From contig NZ_JACLQU010000012.1 of assembly GCF_016648855.1 (NCBI RefSeq), positions 1 through 64,000 on the forward strand: a DNA stretch of 64,000 nt, read 5' to 3'. This document shows positions 36,165 to 44,891 of this stretch, piece by piece (positions within the stretch are counted from its first letter, which is position 1; every line of letters begins with the position of its first letter). Source of the DNA: Streptococcus parasanguinis (GTDB taxonomy: Bacteria; Bacillota; Bacilli; Lactobacillales; Streptococcaceae). Below the pieces are notes generated by a model that did not search any database, was not told the DNA's origin, and saw only the letters and a program-made list of their open reading frames with translations. The position numbers were made by a program, and so were the translations under genes.

Positions 36165-37952
36165 ATGCAAAAGAAATGGGTTGAATTATTTGAAAAAGTG
36201 ATCGGTCGCAAACCGTCACCAGAAGAGTTTATGGCTGGGAAAGCCTGTGGTTTTGATTTAAAACAAATTCAGTCTATCGCAGGCAATGCCCCAGAAGAGA
36301 ATCTAGCACCTGTCGAGGAACCGGTGCTTGAACCAGTTGAAGAAGTGAAGAATATTGATCCACTTCTGGCAGCTCGTCAGGCTTGGTTGCAATATTTTGA
36401 GGAAACCTATGGCCGCAAGCCAAGTGCAGAAGAATTTACCGCTGCCAAAAGTCAGAACTTCGAGTTTTTTGCAGGACCTGTTCCTGAAGCAGAATTTGTG
36501 AACCCAGATTCAATTGAAGAAACACACGAATATGTCCCTCAACAGCCCACTCAAGAGTATACGGCTCCACTTGCTACTGAGCAAACGCAGGTCTTTGATG
36601 GATCAACCTTCACAGAGGCAAGTCCAGCTCAGAAAAAACCAAAAGCTCCTAAAACGAAGAGTGGGAAAAAAGGTTCTAAGAAGAAAATTGGGATTATTTC
36701 TGCCATTGCTGTTCTTGTGATCGCTTTGGTAGCAGCCTTCTTTTACTTCCAGTCTACAACACGTGTCGAAGTGACAGCAGATAAATTCATCAAGGCGGTA
36801 GACACCAAGGATTATCGTGAAGCAGCAGACCTGCTTTCAACTGATAACGATAAATGGACGAAGGATGAAGCGGAAAGCTTGATCACCAGCATGGAATATC
36901 AAGGGGTCGATATCGGCACAGAGTTGAACAAGATCATCGATAATGGTGGAGAAGGCAGCTATACGGATAAATCTGGTAACAAGATCTTTGGTTTGGAAAA
37001 GGCGGACAAGAAATTTGGAATCTTCCAAGAATATCGTGTGGCCAGCTATCCAGTGCAAGTCAAGGTCAAGACCAATTTGGACCAAGCCAAACTCAAAGTG
37101 ACTGCTAATAAAACCGTGACCTTGAAGAAAGATGCAGTGACAGACCTTGGTTCTTTCCACTACAATACAAAAGAAATGGAATTGACTGCTAAAACAGAAG
37201 TCGGAAATGTCACTTCTAAGATCCATCTCAATCCTAAAAAAGCAACAAAGAATAACTTAGAATTGCAGTTGAATTCTGAAAAACGCAATTTAGAAGTTGA
37301 GTTCCCAGATGAAGTTGAAAACCCAACGGATGTGAAGGTTGTGGTCAACGGTAAAGAAGTCGGAACTAGCACGACCTTTGAAGTAGACAGCATCCCTTAT
37401 CAAGAAATTGAAGTGCACGCCGTCTTCAATATGAATGGGGAAACCTACACAACTGAAAAGGCTAAGGTGACGATTGAAGAGGGTGAAAACGATCCGATCG
37501 AACTCAAACTAGCCAAAGATACCTTAAAACGCATCAAGAGTGCACAAGATGCTAAGAAAGCGCAAGCAGCCAAAGAAGAACAAAATCGGACCTTGGCAGA
37601 AGAGTTCTTGAAAGAGTACCGCGACGCTGTCTTTAGCTCAGTTTCAAATCGAAATAACACCTACTCTAAATACTATGACACACAAAGTCAAGCCTACAAA
37701 GACATGGTAGAATTCACAACGGGTGATGGTGTTCGAAAGGCTAAAATTGACTACTATACTCCAGGAGCTTTGGATATTCAAAGTGTCACTGAAGAAAATG
37801 GTGTGGTGACGATCAAGACTTATGAAGACTTTACCGTGCATTATACAGATAGTCATCCAGATTCACAAAACCGCAAGTACAAAACTTATACTTTGAAAAA
37901 AGTAGGTGCAAGTTATGTGATTACGGATATTGTCGTAACAAAAGAATCATAG
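36165..37952 (+). CDS. TcaA-like membrane-anchored protein
   Basis: 595 residues. Two copies of a W-x-x-(L/Y)-F-E...G-R-K-P-S-x-E-E-F module lie at about residues 4-32 and 73-101. A Lys-rich stretch (about 160-175) leads into one transmembrane helix (about 177-197), and the rest is extracellular: TcaA-like beta domains, a helical hinge near 465-490, and a C-terminal NTF2-like domain from about 490. Staphylococcal TcaA has a zinc ribbon where the modules are here. The frame allows ATG 36147, but that codon overlaps the TATAAT at 36143-36148, so ATG 36165 with GGGAGAAGAG ahead is used. Possible role in envelope stress or glycopeptide response is inference. Confidence 0.7.
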   Translation: MQKKWVELFEKVIGRKPSPEEFMAGKACGFDLKQIQSIAGNAPEENLAPVEEPVLEPVEEVKNIDPLLAARQAWLQYFEETYGRKPSAEEFTAAKSQNFEFFAGPVPEAEFVNPDSIEETHEYVPQQPTQEYTAPLATEQTQVFDGSTFTEASPAQKKPKAPKTKSGKKGSKKKIGIISAIAVLVIALVAAFFYFQSTTRVEVTADKFIKAVDTKDYREAADLLSTDNDKWTKDEAESLITSMEYQGVDIGTELNKIIDNGGEGSYTDKSGNKIFGLEKADKKFGIFQEYRVASYPVQVKVKTNLDQAKLKVTANKTVTLKKDAVTDLGSFHYNTKEMELTAKTEVGNVTSKIHLNPKKATKNNLELQLNSEKRNLEVEFPDEVENPTDVKVVVNGKEVGTSTTFEVDSIPYQEIEVHAVFNMNGETYTTEKAKVTIEEGENDPIELKLAKDTLKRIKSAQDAKKAQAAKEEQNRTLAEEFLKEYRDAVFSSVSNRNNTYSKYYDTQSQAYKDMVEFTTGDGVRKAKIDYYTPGALDIQSVTEENGVVTIKTYEDFTVHYTDSHPDSQNRKYKTYTLKKVGASYVITDIVVTKES

Positions 37953-37961
37953 GAGATTCCC

Positions 37962-38741
37962 ATGAAAGCAAGATTTTCCAAATTAACCTTGGTGACAGTT
38001 GCCTTGTTAACCCTGACAGCTTGCTCCCAATCTCAATCCACTAGTTCTAAATCTTCTGCAAAAGAAGAAACCAAACAAACGCAAACCAAGTCTTCCAAAG
38101 AAACGTCTTCTGCAAAGAATTCATCAAAAGAGACTGGCAAAGAAGAGTCGTCAAAAGCTGGTAAGTCAGATGTGAAAGTGGACTCTGGTGTTAGCTACAA
38201 TGGTTCTTATTATAGTGTTAAAGGAAAATATGGTGAGGTGATGATCGCCAACAAACATTATCCTTTGGCGCCGGACTTTAACCCAGGTGAAGATCCTGAA
38301 GCTGTTTCAGCCCTACATGAATTGATTGCAGCCATGCAGGCAGAGGGGTATCCGATCAGTGACCAATATAGTGGTTTTCGTAGCTACGATACCCAAGTTG
38401 GCCTCTATCAAAACTATGTCAATCAAGATGGTCAGGAGGCAGCAGATCGTTATTCCGCAAGACCGGGTTATAGTGAACACCAAACTGGTTTGACCTTTGA
38501 TTTGATCGATACCAGTGGTAATCTGGTGACAGAACCTGGACCAAGTAAGTGGTTGCTTAAGAACGCCGCTAAATATGGCTTTGTGGTTCGTTACCAAGAA
38601 GGAAAAGAAAAAGTGACAGGCTACATGCCAGAGAGCTGGCATCTCCGCTATATCGGAAAAGAAGCACAGGATATCGCTGACTCGGGTTTGAGTCTGGAAG
38701 AATACTATGGCTTCACTGGTGGCGATTACGTTGATAAATAA
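37962..38741 (+). CDS. VanY/LdcB-type carboxypeptidase lipoprotein
   Basis: Peptidoglycan L,D- or D,D-carboxypeptidase anchored to the membrane as a lipoprotein. Signal peptide with lipobox L-T-A-C (Cys21), then a Ser/Lys/Thr-rich linker (about 22-72), then the VanY domain. Zinc and catalytic motifs: S-E-H-Q-T-G-L-T-F-D near residue 170 (H and D ligands) and E-S-W-H-L-R-Y near 225. Pneumococcal LdcB/DacB is the probable counterpart and trims tetrapeptides to tripeptides. 10 bp after the TcaA-like gene, so the three genes from 34863 may share an envelope role. Confidence 0.88.
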   Translation: MKARFSKLTLVTVALLTLTACSQSQSTSSKSSAKEETKQTQTKSSKETSSAKNSSKETGKEESSKAGKSDVKVDSGVSYNGSYYSVKGKYGEVMIANKHYPLAPDFNPGEDPEAVSALHELIAAMQAEGYPISDQYSGFRSYDTQVGLYQNYVNQDGQEAADRYSARPGYSEHQTGLTFDLIDTSGNLVTEPGPSKWLLKNAAKYGFVVRYQEGKEKVTGYMPESWHLRYIGKEAQDIADSGLSLEEYYGFTGGDYVDK

Positions 38742-38775
38742 AAAAGGTTGGGATTGATATCCCAACCTTTTTATT
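38741..38775. terminator. Bidirectional terminator
   Basis: AAAGGTTGGGAT (38743-38754) pairs with ATCCCAACCTTT (38759-38770), a perfect 12-bp stem with T-runs on both strands; shared by the carboxypeptidase gene and the minus-strand gene ending at 38771. Confidence 0.93.
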
Positions 38776-39280
38776 GTATGTTTTTTAGAAACGCATCCAG
38801 CTCTTTTTGATTCTTGAGAGAGATGAATTTATCGGGATAGGTAGAACGGATATTTCGATACCTTTCTTTGGCCTTCTTGGTTCGACCGTCCCAAAGGATC
38901 CAACGGATGAATTCCCAGTCAAAGCGTTCAGGGCAGCCTGCTGCCATACTCTCGCGAACGCGTCCCTTATAACGACGGAATCGTTTCCAGGCTCTATAGA
39001 GGCAGTTCCAACGAGAGAAATTGAGAAAGATAATGTGGTCGGCTTGCTCCATTCTTTCCTCATAGCAACACCAAGAATAATTTCCATCAATGACCCAGTC
39101 TTTATGTTGGCTAAGAAACTGTTTCATCTGTCCCTCCATCCAATCCCGGTCACTGTCTATCCAGCCGGGTTGAAATTGGAGGGTATCCATATGAAGCTTG
39201 GGGATGGAGTAGTAGCGAGATAAGGCTCCAGCCAAGGTAGATTTTCCAGATCCAGAATAGCCGATAATAACAATTTTCAT
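38771..39280 (-). CDS. P-loop kinase-like protein (FlaR/topology-modulation type)
   Basis: 169 residues with Walker A G-Y-S-G-S-G-K-S-T at residues 7-15 and the D-G-N-Y-S segment near 68 that is conserved in this adenylate-kinase-like family, sometimes named FlaR or DNA topology modulation protein. The substrate is unknown; the name reflects old annotation. A GTG two codons upstream is in frame, but GAGAGG lies at the right distance for ATG 39280. Short transcript between two terminators. Confidence 0.8.
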   Translation of the reverse strand: MKIVIIGYSGSGKSTLAGALSRYYSIPKLHMDTLQFQPGWIDSDRDWMEGQMKQFLSQHKDWVIDGNYSWCCYEERMEQADHIIFLNFSRWNCLYRAWKRFRRYKGRVRESMAAGCPERFDWEFIRWILWDGRTKKAKERYRNIRSTYPDKFISLKNQKELDAFLKNIQ

Positions 39281-39303
39281 AAGCACCTCTCAAAAATTTA
39301 GGA

Positions 39304-39326
39304 ACAAAAAAAGCTCCGGAGAGCTT
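39304..39326 (-). terminator. Terminator of rpsT
   Basis: On the minus strand AAGCTC-TCCG-GAGCTT followed by TTTTTG. Confidence 0.85.
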
Positions 39327-39346
39327 GATTTTTATGCTGTTCTTGA

Positions 39347-39580
39347 TTAACCAAGTTTCGCTGCAAGACGTGCTTTATCACGGCTAGCTTTGTTCTTGTG
39401 GATCAAACCTTTAGTTTCTGCTTTATCGATAGCTGAGCTAGCAGCGCGGTAAAGTTCTTCAGATGGGTTTGCTTCAAAAGCTTTGATTGCAGTACGCATA
39501 GCTGATTTTTGAGCTGAGTTTTTTTCGTTTTGTTTAACGTTCAATTCAGCGCGTTTGATAGCTGATTTAATGTTTGCCAA
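39347..39580 (-). CDS. rpsT: 30S ribosomal protein S20
   Basis: Primary 16S rRNA-binding protein of the small subunit; 77 residues, Lys/Ala-rich, beginning A-N-I-K-S-A-I-K-R after the initiator. The frame has an ATG five codons earlier (M-E-V-N-N), but GGAGG of that stretch is the ribosome site for a TTG start at 39580, which yields the normal S20 N-terminus. A TTG start on a ribosomal protein gene suits translational limitation. Monocistronic. Confidence 0.94.
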   Translation of the reverse strand: MANIKSAIKRAELNVKQNEKNSAQKSAMRTAIKAFEANPSEELYRAASSAIDKAETKGLIHKNKASRDKARLAAKLG

Positions 39581-39691
39581 GTTATTCACCTCCATTGATA
39601 ATCTAACTATCTCATTATATATGAAAAGTTAAGATTTGACAAGCCTAAAATAGCTTTTCCTTAAAAAAGTACCGTTAACAGGCCATTTTCT

Positions 39692-40612
39692 CTAGCGTTT
39701 GAGATAAATTTCGTCAATTTCATGGTTGGTTGCCTTATGGAGAATCAGATCAGCTCGATTTCTGGTTGGTTGAATGTAATGTTGCAAGTTGACTAAATTA
39801 ATGAATTCCCAGACCTGATGGGCCATGTTTAAAACTTCTTCTAAGGGTTGCTCTGTAAATCGATAGTAGTAGTTATTGGGATCATTTTGAGCTAATGCAA
39901 GGAGTTTTTGGAAGCGATCGATATACCAAGATTCGATATCGTCGACCGCGGCATCCACATAGATTGAAAAATCAAAGAAATCGGTCATATAGAGAGTGTC
40001 ATTTTGCGGATTTTGAAAGACATTTATACCTTCGACAATGACAAAATCAGCTGGTAAAATGGTTTGCTTCTCATCTGGGACAATATCGTATATTTCGTGG
40101 GAATAGACAGGGATTTCTACACTCTTGTTGTTTTTGATTTGATTAAGAAAATCAAGGAGCAATTCCATATCATAGCTTTCTGGAAATCCTTTTCGATTGA
40201 GGATCTCTTGTTCTTTTAAGATAGCATTTGGATAGAGAAAGCCATCCGTTGTCACCAACTCCACCGTCGAGCCTTCAAAGGTTCGAGACAGCAGGATTTG
40301 AAGTAAACGGCTAGTGGTAGATTTTCCAACCGCAACGCTCCCTGAAACCCCAATGATAAAGGGTTGGCGTTCACTCGTTTTTTGAAGAAAAATACCTTTT
40401 GAGAAGGCCAAATCTTCTTTGGAACGCTTGTAGATTCCAATCAGGTTTGTTAAAGGCAGGTAGACGTCACGTACATCCTGGAGGTTGATGCGGTCGTTAA
40501 AACTTTTAATAGAATTGAGCTCTGTTTGAGAGAGAGGTGGGGTGGTTTTGCGGTGTAAATTTTGCCAAGTTTCCCGATTAATTTTTTCAAAATGTAGAAA
40601 TTCTTTGTCCAT
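39692..40612 (-). CDS. coaA: Type I pantothenate kinase
   Basis: First and committed step of coenzyme A synthesis, phosphorylating pantothenate. Walker [13 protein letters not shown] near residue 95, then [10 protein letters not shown] near 130 and the P-x-Y-S-H-E-I-Y segment near 175, all typical of CoaA. 306 residues, normal. TAGGAGTGACAT gives a Shine-Dalgarno before the ATG, with a TATACT -10 upstream. Divergent from the methyltransferase gene at 40703. Confidence 0.95.
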   Translation of the reverse strand: MDKEFLHFEKINRETWQNLHRKTTPPLSQTELNSIKSFNDRINLQDVRDVYLPLTNLIGIYKRSKEDLAFSKGIFLQKTSERQPFIIGVSGSVAVGKSTTSRLLQILLSRTFEGSTVELVTTDGFLYPNAILKEQEILNRKGFPESYDMELLLDFLNQIKNNKSVEIPVYSHEIYDIVPDEKQTILPADFVIVEGINVFQNPQNDTLYMTDFFDFSIYVDAAVDDIESWYIDRFQKLLALAQNDPNNYYYRFTEQPLEEVLNMAHQVWEFINLVNLQHYIQPTRNRADLILHKATNHEIDEIYLKR

Positions 40613-40702
40613 ATGTCACTCCTATTGTAGTCTTTAGTATACCAATTTTTAGAGGTCATGTAAACGATTTAAAAAAGGAATGAATTATGATAAAATAACC
40701 TT

Positions 40703-41296
40703 ATGAGTAAAATGTATTTCGATGTAAACCCCGATGCAGCCCATGATATTCATGATCTGGCTGTTGTTTTATTGGGGCAAAAGATGAATTTCTATACGGA
40801 CGCGGGCGTCTTTAGTAAAAAAATGATTGACTATGGAAGCCAGGTGCTCTTATCAACTCTGGATTTTCAAGAAGAAGAAAGTGTCCTCGATGTTGGCTGT
40901 GGCTATGGTCCAATCGGCCTCTCTCTAGCTAAAGCACAGGGAGTTACCGTGACCATGGTCGATGTCAATGAGCGGGCACTGGACTTGGCTAAGAAAAATG
41001 CCAGTCGAAACGGCGTGGAAGCTCAGATCTTTTCTTCGGATGTCTATGAAGCAGTAGAAGGGGTCTTTGACCATGTAATCAGTAATCCGCCGATCCGAGC
41101 TGGTAAGAAAGTGGTTCACCAAGTGATCACTGGTAGTTTTGAACATTTGAAACCAGGTGGAGACTTGACCATTGTCATTCAGAAAAAACAAGGGGCTCCC
41201 AGCGCTAAGGCCAAGATGGAAGAGACGTTTGGCAATTGTGAGACCGTAAAAAAAGACAAAGGCTATTATATTTTAAGAAGTGAGAAAGAATCATGA
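40703..41296 (+). CDS. Class I SAM methyltransferase, RsmC-like
   Basis: 197 residues, small single-domain version of RsmC (16S rRNA m2G methyltransferase). SAM motif I is V-L-D-V-G-C-G-Y-G-P-I-G near residue 60, and the N-P-P-I motif near 125 indicates N-methylation. The ATG follows the extended -10 box TGA-TAAAAT (40691-40696) after only 6 nt, with no ribosome site, so the mRNA should be leaderless. It overlaps pdp by ATGA and so heads the nucleoside operon, as in other streptococci. Confidence 0.86.
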   Translation: MSKMYFDVNPDAAHDIHDLAVVLLGQKMNFYTDAGVFSKKMIDYGSQVLLSTLDFQEEESVLDVGCGYGPIGLSLAKAQGVTVTMVDVNERALDLAKKNASRNGVEAQIFSSDVYEAVEGVFDHVISNPPIRAGKKVVHQVITGSFEHLKPGGDLTIVIQKKQGAPSAKAKMEETFGNCETVKKDKGYYILRSEKES

Positions 41297-42570
41297 GAGC
41301 AGTAGATATCATTCAGAAAAAAAGAGATGGTCTTGCCTTAAACAAGGAAGAAATTGAATGGCTGATTGAGGGCTATGTGGCTGGAACGGTTCCAGATTAC
41401 CAAATGTCTGCTTTTGCTATGGCTGTTTATTTTAAAGGGATGACGACTGAAGAAATCTCTCATATGACCATGAAGATGGTCCAAACGGGTCAACAGTTTG
41501 ATCTGTCAGCTATTCCAGGGATCAAGGTGGACAAACACTCGACTGGTGGTGTCGGAGACAAGGTAACCTTGGTCTTGGTGCCTTTGGTTGCAAGTTTCGG
41601 AGTGCCGGTTGCAAAAATGAGTGGTCGTGGCTTAGGCCACACAGGTGGGACCATCGATAAGTTGGAATCCATTAAAGGTTTCCAGATTGAACGGACCCAA
41701 GAGGAATTTATCCAGCAGGTGCAGGAGATTGGATTATCGGTCATTGGTCAATCCGACCAACTCGTAAAAGCAGACAAACTCTTGTATGCTCTGCGTGATG
41801 TGACAGCGACAGTGGACACCATTCCTTTGATTGCTAGCTCCGTCATGAGTAAGAAAATTGCTGCAGGTGCGGATGCCATTCTTTTGGACGTGACGGTAGG
41901 CGAGGGTGCCTTCATGAAGAATATTGAGGATGCTCGTCGCTTAGCCCGTACCATGGTGGATCTTGGAAATGCAGTGGGTCGGAAAACCATCGCTGTCATT
42001 ACAGATATGAGCCAACCTTTGGGAACCAGTATTGGCAATCGTTTAGAAATTTTAGAAGCCCTGGATATTCTGAAAGGACAAGGGCGAGCTGATGTGACGG
42101 AGTTTATTTGTGAGTTAGCGCAAATCATGTTGAAATTGGCCAATGTAGAACAATCGATTGAAGCCATCCATGAACACTTGAGCAATGGACGAGCCTTAGC
42201 CAAGTTTGAAGAAATGGTGGTGGCTCAAGGTGGAGACTTAGAAGATTTGCATCGTCCCGTCAAAGTGGATCAGGTCCTTGAAGTAACAGCGGACAAAGAT
42301 GGCGTCATTGCTGCTTTACCTGCCATGGAGTTTGGCTTGTTTGCCATGCGCTTGGGTGCTGGCCGTGCTGTCAAATCAGATCCCCTCGATTACGAAACAG
42401 GAATTGTGTTTGACAAAAAAGTGGGAGAGCACGTCAAAAAAGGGGAACGCATTGCCCGTATTTTCATGAATGAAAAAAATTCACAAGAAAGAGTTACAGA
42501 ATTCAAAAAAAATGTTAAAATACTAGAAAGGGCTGAAAGCGTTAAAGAAATTATTGAAATAATATCTTAA
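41293..42570 (+). CDS. pdp: Pyrimidine-nucleoside phosphorylase
   Basis: Cleaves uridine and thymidine (or deoxyuridine) with phosphate to base and pentose 1-phosphate. The family signature [17 protein letters not shown] sits near residue 112, and [10 protein letters not shown] near 81 binds phosphate. 425 residues, typical of the Pdp/DeoA group. First dedicated enzyme of the salvage operon, coupled to the methyltransferase gene upstream and 18 bp from deoC. Confidence 0.95.
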   Translation: MRAVDIIQKKRDGLALNKEEIEWLIEGYVAGTVPDYQMSAFAMAVYFKGMTTEEISHMTMKMVQTGQQFDLSAIPGIKVDKHSTGGVGDKVTLVLVPLVASFGVPVAKMSGRGLGHTGGTIDKLESIKGFQIERTQEEFIQQVQEIGLSVIGQSDQLVKADKLLYALRDVTATVDTIPLIASSVMSKKIAAGADAILLDVTVGEGAFMKNIEDARRLARTMVDLGNAVGRKTIAVITDMSQPLGTSIGNRLEILEALDILKGQGRADVTEFICELAQIMLKLANVEQSIEAIHEHLSNGRALAKFEEMVVAQGGDLEDLHRPVKVDQVLEVTADKDGVIAALPAMEFGLFAMRLGAGRAVKSDPLDYETGIVFDKKVGEHVKKGERIARIFMNEKNSQERVTEFKKNVKILERAESVKEIIEIIS

Positions 42571-42587
42571 GCAGCTCAGGAGATTGT

Positions 42588-43250
42588 ATGAAGTTAAATA
42601 AATATATCGATCACACTCTTTTAAAACCAGATGCGCAACAAGAACAGATCGAAAAGCTGATCGAAGAAGCCAAGGCTTATGATTTTGCGAGTGTCTGTGT
42701 GAACCCGACATGGGTGAATTTTGCGGCTGAGGGCTTGCGCGATTCAGACGTTAAAGTTTGTACCGTCATTGGTTTTCCTTTAGGAGCAAATACACCATTT
42801 GTCAAAGCGTGTGAAACAAAAAATGCGATTCAAAATGGTGCCGATGAGATTGACATGGTCATTAATATTGGGGCTCTTAAGTCTAAGAATTTAGCACTAG
42901 TTGAAGAAGATATCCAAGCTGTAGTCGAAGCGAGCGGTGATAAGCTGGTCAAAGTCATCATTGAGACTTGTCTCTTAACAGATGATGAAAAGATCGTTGC
43001 TTGTCAAATCGCTAAGTTAGCTGGCGCAGACTTTGTGAAGACGTCAACTGGCTTCTCAACTGGAGGAGCAACGGTTGAAGATGTGGCCTTAATGCGTCAA
43101 ACTGTTGGACCCGACATGGGTGTTAAAGCTTCTGGTGGTGCTCGCTCTTATGAAGATGCTCTTGCTTTTATCGAAGCAGGTGCGACCCGTATCGGGACTT
43201 CTTCTGGTGTAGCCATCATGGAAGGAAGGGTGGCTCATGGCGACTACTGA
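42588..43250 (+). CDS. deoC: Deoxyribose-phosphate aldolase
   Basis: Splits 2-deoxyribose 5-phosphate into acetaldehyde and glyceraldehyde 3-phosphate so that deoxynucleosides can feed glycolysis. Class I aldolase; the Schiff-base lysine is in F-V-K-T-S-T-G-F near residue 151, and the phosphate-binding G-V-K-A-S-G-G near 180. 220 residues. Overlaps cdd by 14 bp. Confidence 0.95.
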   Translation: MKLNKYIDHTLLKPDAQQEQIEKLIEEAKAYDFASVCVNPTWVNFAAEGLRDSDVKVCTVIGFPLGANTPFVKACETKNAIQNGADEIDMVINIGALKSKNLALVEEDIQAVVEASGDKLVKVIIETCLLTDDEKIVACQIAKLAGADFVKTSTGFSTGGATVEDVALMRQTVGPDMGVKASGGARSYEDALAFIEAGATRIGTSSGVAIMEGRVAHGDY

Positions 43251-43626
43251 GTTGATCAACTTAGCAGTTGAAGTGAGTCAACAAGCCTATGTGCCTTACT
43301 CTCATTTCCCAATTGGAGCTGTACTGCTAACAAAGGATGGGGAAATCTATACAGGGGTCAATATCGAAAATGCCAGTTTTGGTTTGACCAACTGTGGAGA
43401 ACGGACAGCCATTTTTAAAGCTGTTTCTGAAGGAGCTCGTGAGTTTCAAGAGCTCATTATCTACGGGCAAACAGAAAAGCCCATCTCTCCATGTGGTGCT
43501 TGTCGCCAGGTCATGGCTGAATTTTTTGAGCCAGACCTTCCTGTAACCTTGGTATCTAAAGATAAATCGACGGTCGTGATGACGGTCAAGGAATTACTTC
43601 CATATTCCTTTACAGACCTGACTTAA
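43237..43626 (+). CDS. cdd: Cytidine deaminase
   Basis: Converts cytidine and deoxycytidine to uridine forms that Pdp can use. Homotetrameric zinc enzyme of 129 residues with N-I-E-N-A-S, C-G-E-R-T-A (Cys and catalytic Glu near residue 53) and P-C-G-A-C-R-Q (two Cys ligands near 86). Starts inside the end of deoC, indicating coupling. Confidence 0.95.
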   Translation: MATTELINLAVEVSQQAYVPYSHFPIGAVLLTKDGEIYTGVNIENASFGLTNCGERTAIFKAVSEGAREFQELIIYGQTEKPISPCGACRQVMAEFFEPDLPVTLVSKDKSTVVMTVKELLPYSFTDLT

Positions 43627-43701
43627 TTGGTTTGTGAGGCGGTCTTTTGACCCTTTCAATACTTCGCAACAATGTTGCACAATAATTTAGGAGGTTCAGT
43701 A

Positions 43702-44763
43702 ATGAACAAGAAACAATGGCTAGGCCTTGGTCTAGTAACTGTCGCTGCTATCGGACTTGCAGCATGTGGAAATCGTGCGTCTAAAAAAGATAGCGCTAAC
43801 TCAGAATCTAAAACAGATTTGAAAGTTGCTATCGTTACCGATACTGGTGGTGTGGATGACAAATCATTCAACCAATCTGCTTGGGAAGGTTTGCAAGCTT
43901 GGGGTAAAGAAAACGGTCTTTCTAAAGGGAAAGGATTTGACTACTTCCAATCAACAGATCAATCTCAATATGCGACAAACCTTGATGAAGCTGTTTCTAA
44001 CGACTACAAATTGATCTTTGGTGTTGGTTTTGCCTTGAGCGACTCTATTAAAAAAGCTGCAAAAGACAACGAAGATGTGAACTACGTCATCATCGATGAC
44101 CGTATTGAAGGACAAAAGAATGTAGCATCTGCTGTTTATGCCGATAACGAAGCTGGTTACCTTGCTGGGATCGCTGCTGCAAAAACTACAAAAACTAAAC
44201 AAGTTGGTTTTGTAGGTGGTATGGAAAGTGAAGTTATCACTCGTTTCCGCGCTGGATTTGAAGCTGGTGTTAAATCTGTTGACCCATCTATCAAAGTTCA
44301 AGTAGACTACGCTGGTTCATTCGGTGACTCTGCGAAAGGTAAAACAATTGCTGCTGCACAATACGCTGCAGGTGCAGACGTTATCTACCAAGTAGCTGGT
44401 GGTACTGGTGCAGGTGTCTTCTCTGAAGCTAAAGACTTGAACGAGAAGAAAAATGAAGACGAAAAAGTTTGGGTTCTTGGGGTTGACCGTGACCAAAAAG
44501 CTGAAGGTGAATACACTTCTAAAGATGGCAAAAAATCTAACTTTGTCTTGGCTTCAAGCTTGAAGAAAGTCGGAGAATCTGTAAAAGACTTAGCTAAGAA
44601 AGCTGCTGACGGTAAATTCCCTGGCGGTAAAGTGATTACTTATAGCTTGAAAGATGGTGGAGTTGATTTGACAACCGACAACCTTTCTGCAGATGCTAAA
44701 AAAGCTGTAGAAGATGCTAAAGCTAAAATCCTTGATGGGTCTCTTAAAGTTCCTGAAAAATAA
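43702..44763 (+). CDS. BMP-family nucleoside-binding lipoprotein
   Basis: Surface lipoprotein of the BmpA/PnrA family that binds nucleosides for the ABC transporter encoded downstream. Signal peptide with lipobox L-A-A-C (Cys22), then the two-lobed binding domain with V-T-D-T-G-G-V-D-D-K-S-F-N near residue 44. 353 residues. The open frame starts ten codons earlier but TTAGGAGG is positioned for ATG 43702. A terminator-like hairpin follows, so the binding protein can be made in excess over the transporter. Confidence 0.92.
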   Translation: MNKKQWLGLGLVTVAAIGLAACGNRASKKDSANSESKTDLKVAIVTDTGGVDDKSFNQSAWEGLQAWGKENGLSKGKGFDYFQSTDQSQYATNLDEAVSNDYKLIFGVGFALSDSIKKAAKDNEDVNYVIIDDRIEGQKNVASAVYADNEAGYLAGIAAAKTTKTKQVGFVGGMESEVITRFRAGFEAGVKSVDPSIKVQVDYAGSFGDSAKGKTIAAAQYAAGADVIYQVAGGTGAGVFSEAKDLNEKKNEDEKVWVLGVDRDQKAEGEYTSKDGKKSNFVLASSLKKVGESVKDLAKKAADGKFPGGKVITYSLKDGGVDLTTDNLSADAKKAVEDAKAKILDGSLKVPEK

Positions 44764-44776
44764 TATTTGATTGGAG

Positions 44777-44805
44777 CGGCCCTCCCTTTAAGGGCCGTTT
44801 CTTTT
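44777..44805 (+). terminator. Partial terminator after the binding protein
   Basis: CGGCCCT/AGGGCCG, 7-bp GC-rich stem with a 7-nt loop followed by TTTCTTTT. Located within the operon. Confidence 0.78.
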
Positions 44806-44810
44806 AAAGT

Positions 44811-44862
44811 GAGACATTTTTGTCTCAATAAAATCTGTTAGTCACCTAGCAGATTTTATTGA
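44811..44862 (+). other. Two further hairpins before the transporter ATPase
   Basis: GAGACA/TGTCTC with a TTTT loop (44811-44826), then a strong hairpin TCAATAAAATCTG (44825-44837) pairing perfectly with CAGATTTTATTGA (44850-44862), extendable inwards by four more pairs. It ends about 15 nt before the AAAGGAAA ribosome site of the ATPase gene. The first arm overlap of the two hairpins makes them mutually exclusive at their border; they may stabilise the 5' end of the processed transporter message. Confidence 0.6.
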
Positions 44863-44891
44863 AATAAAAAAATTTTGAAAGGAAACACCCC

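Noticed and set aside
40703..43701. Purine or other riboswitch ahead of the nucleoside operon
   Set aside because: The first gene has no leader at all, and the 75-bp gap before the binding-protein gene shows only a GCAAC/GTTGC repeat.
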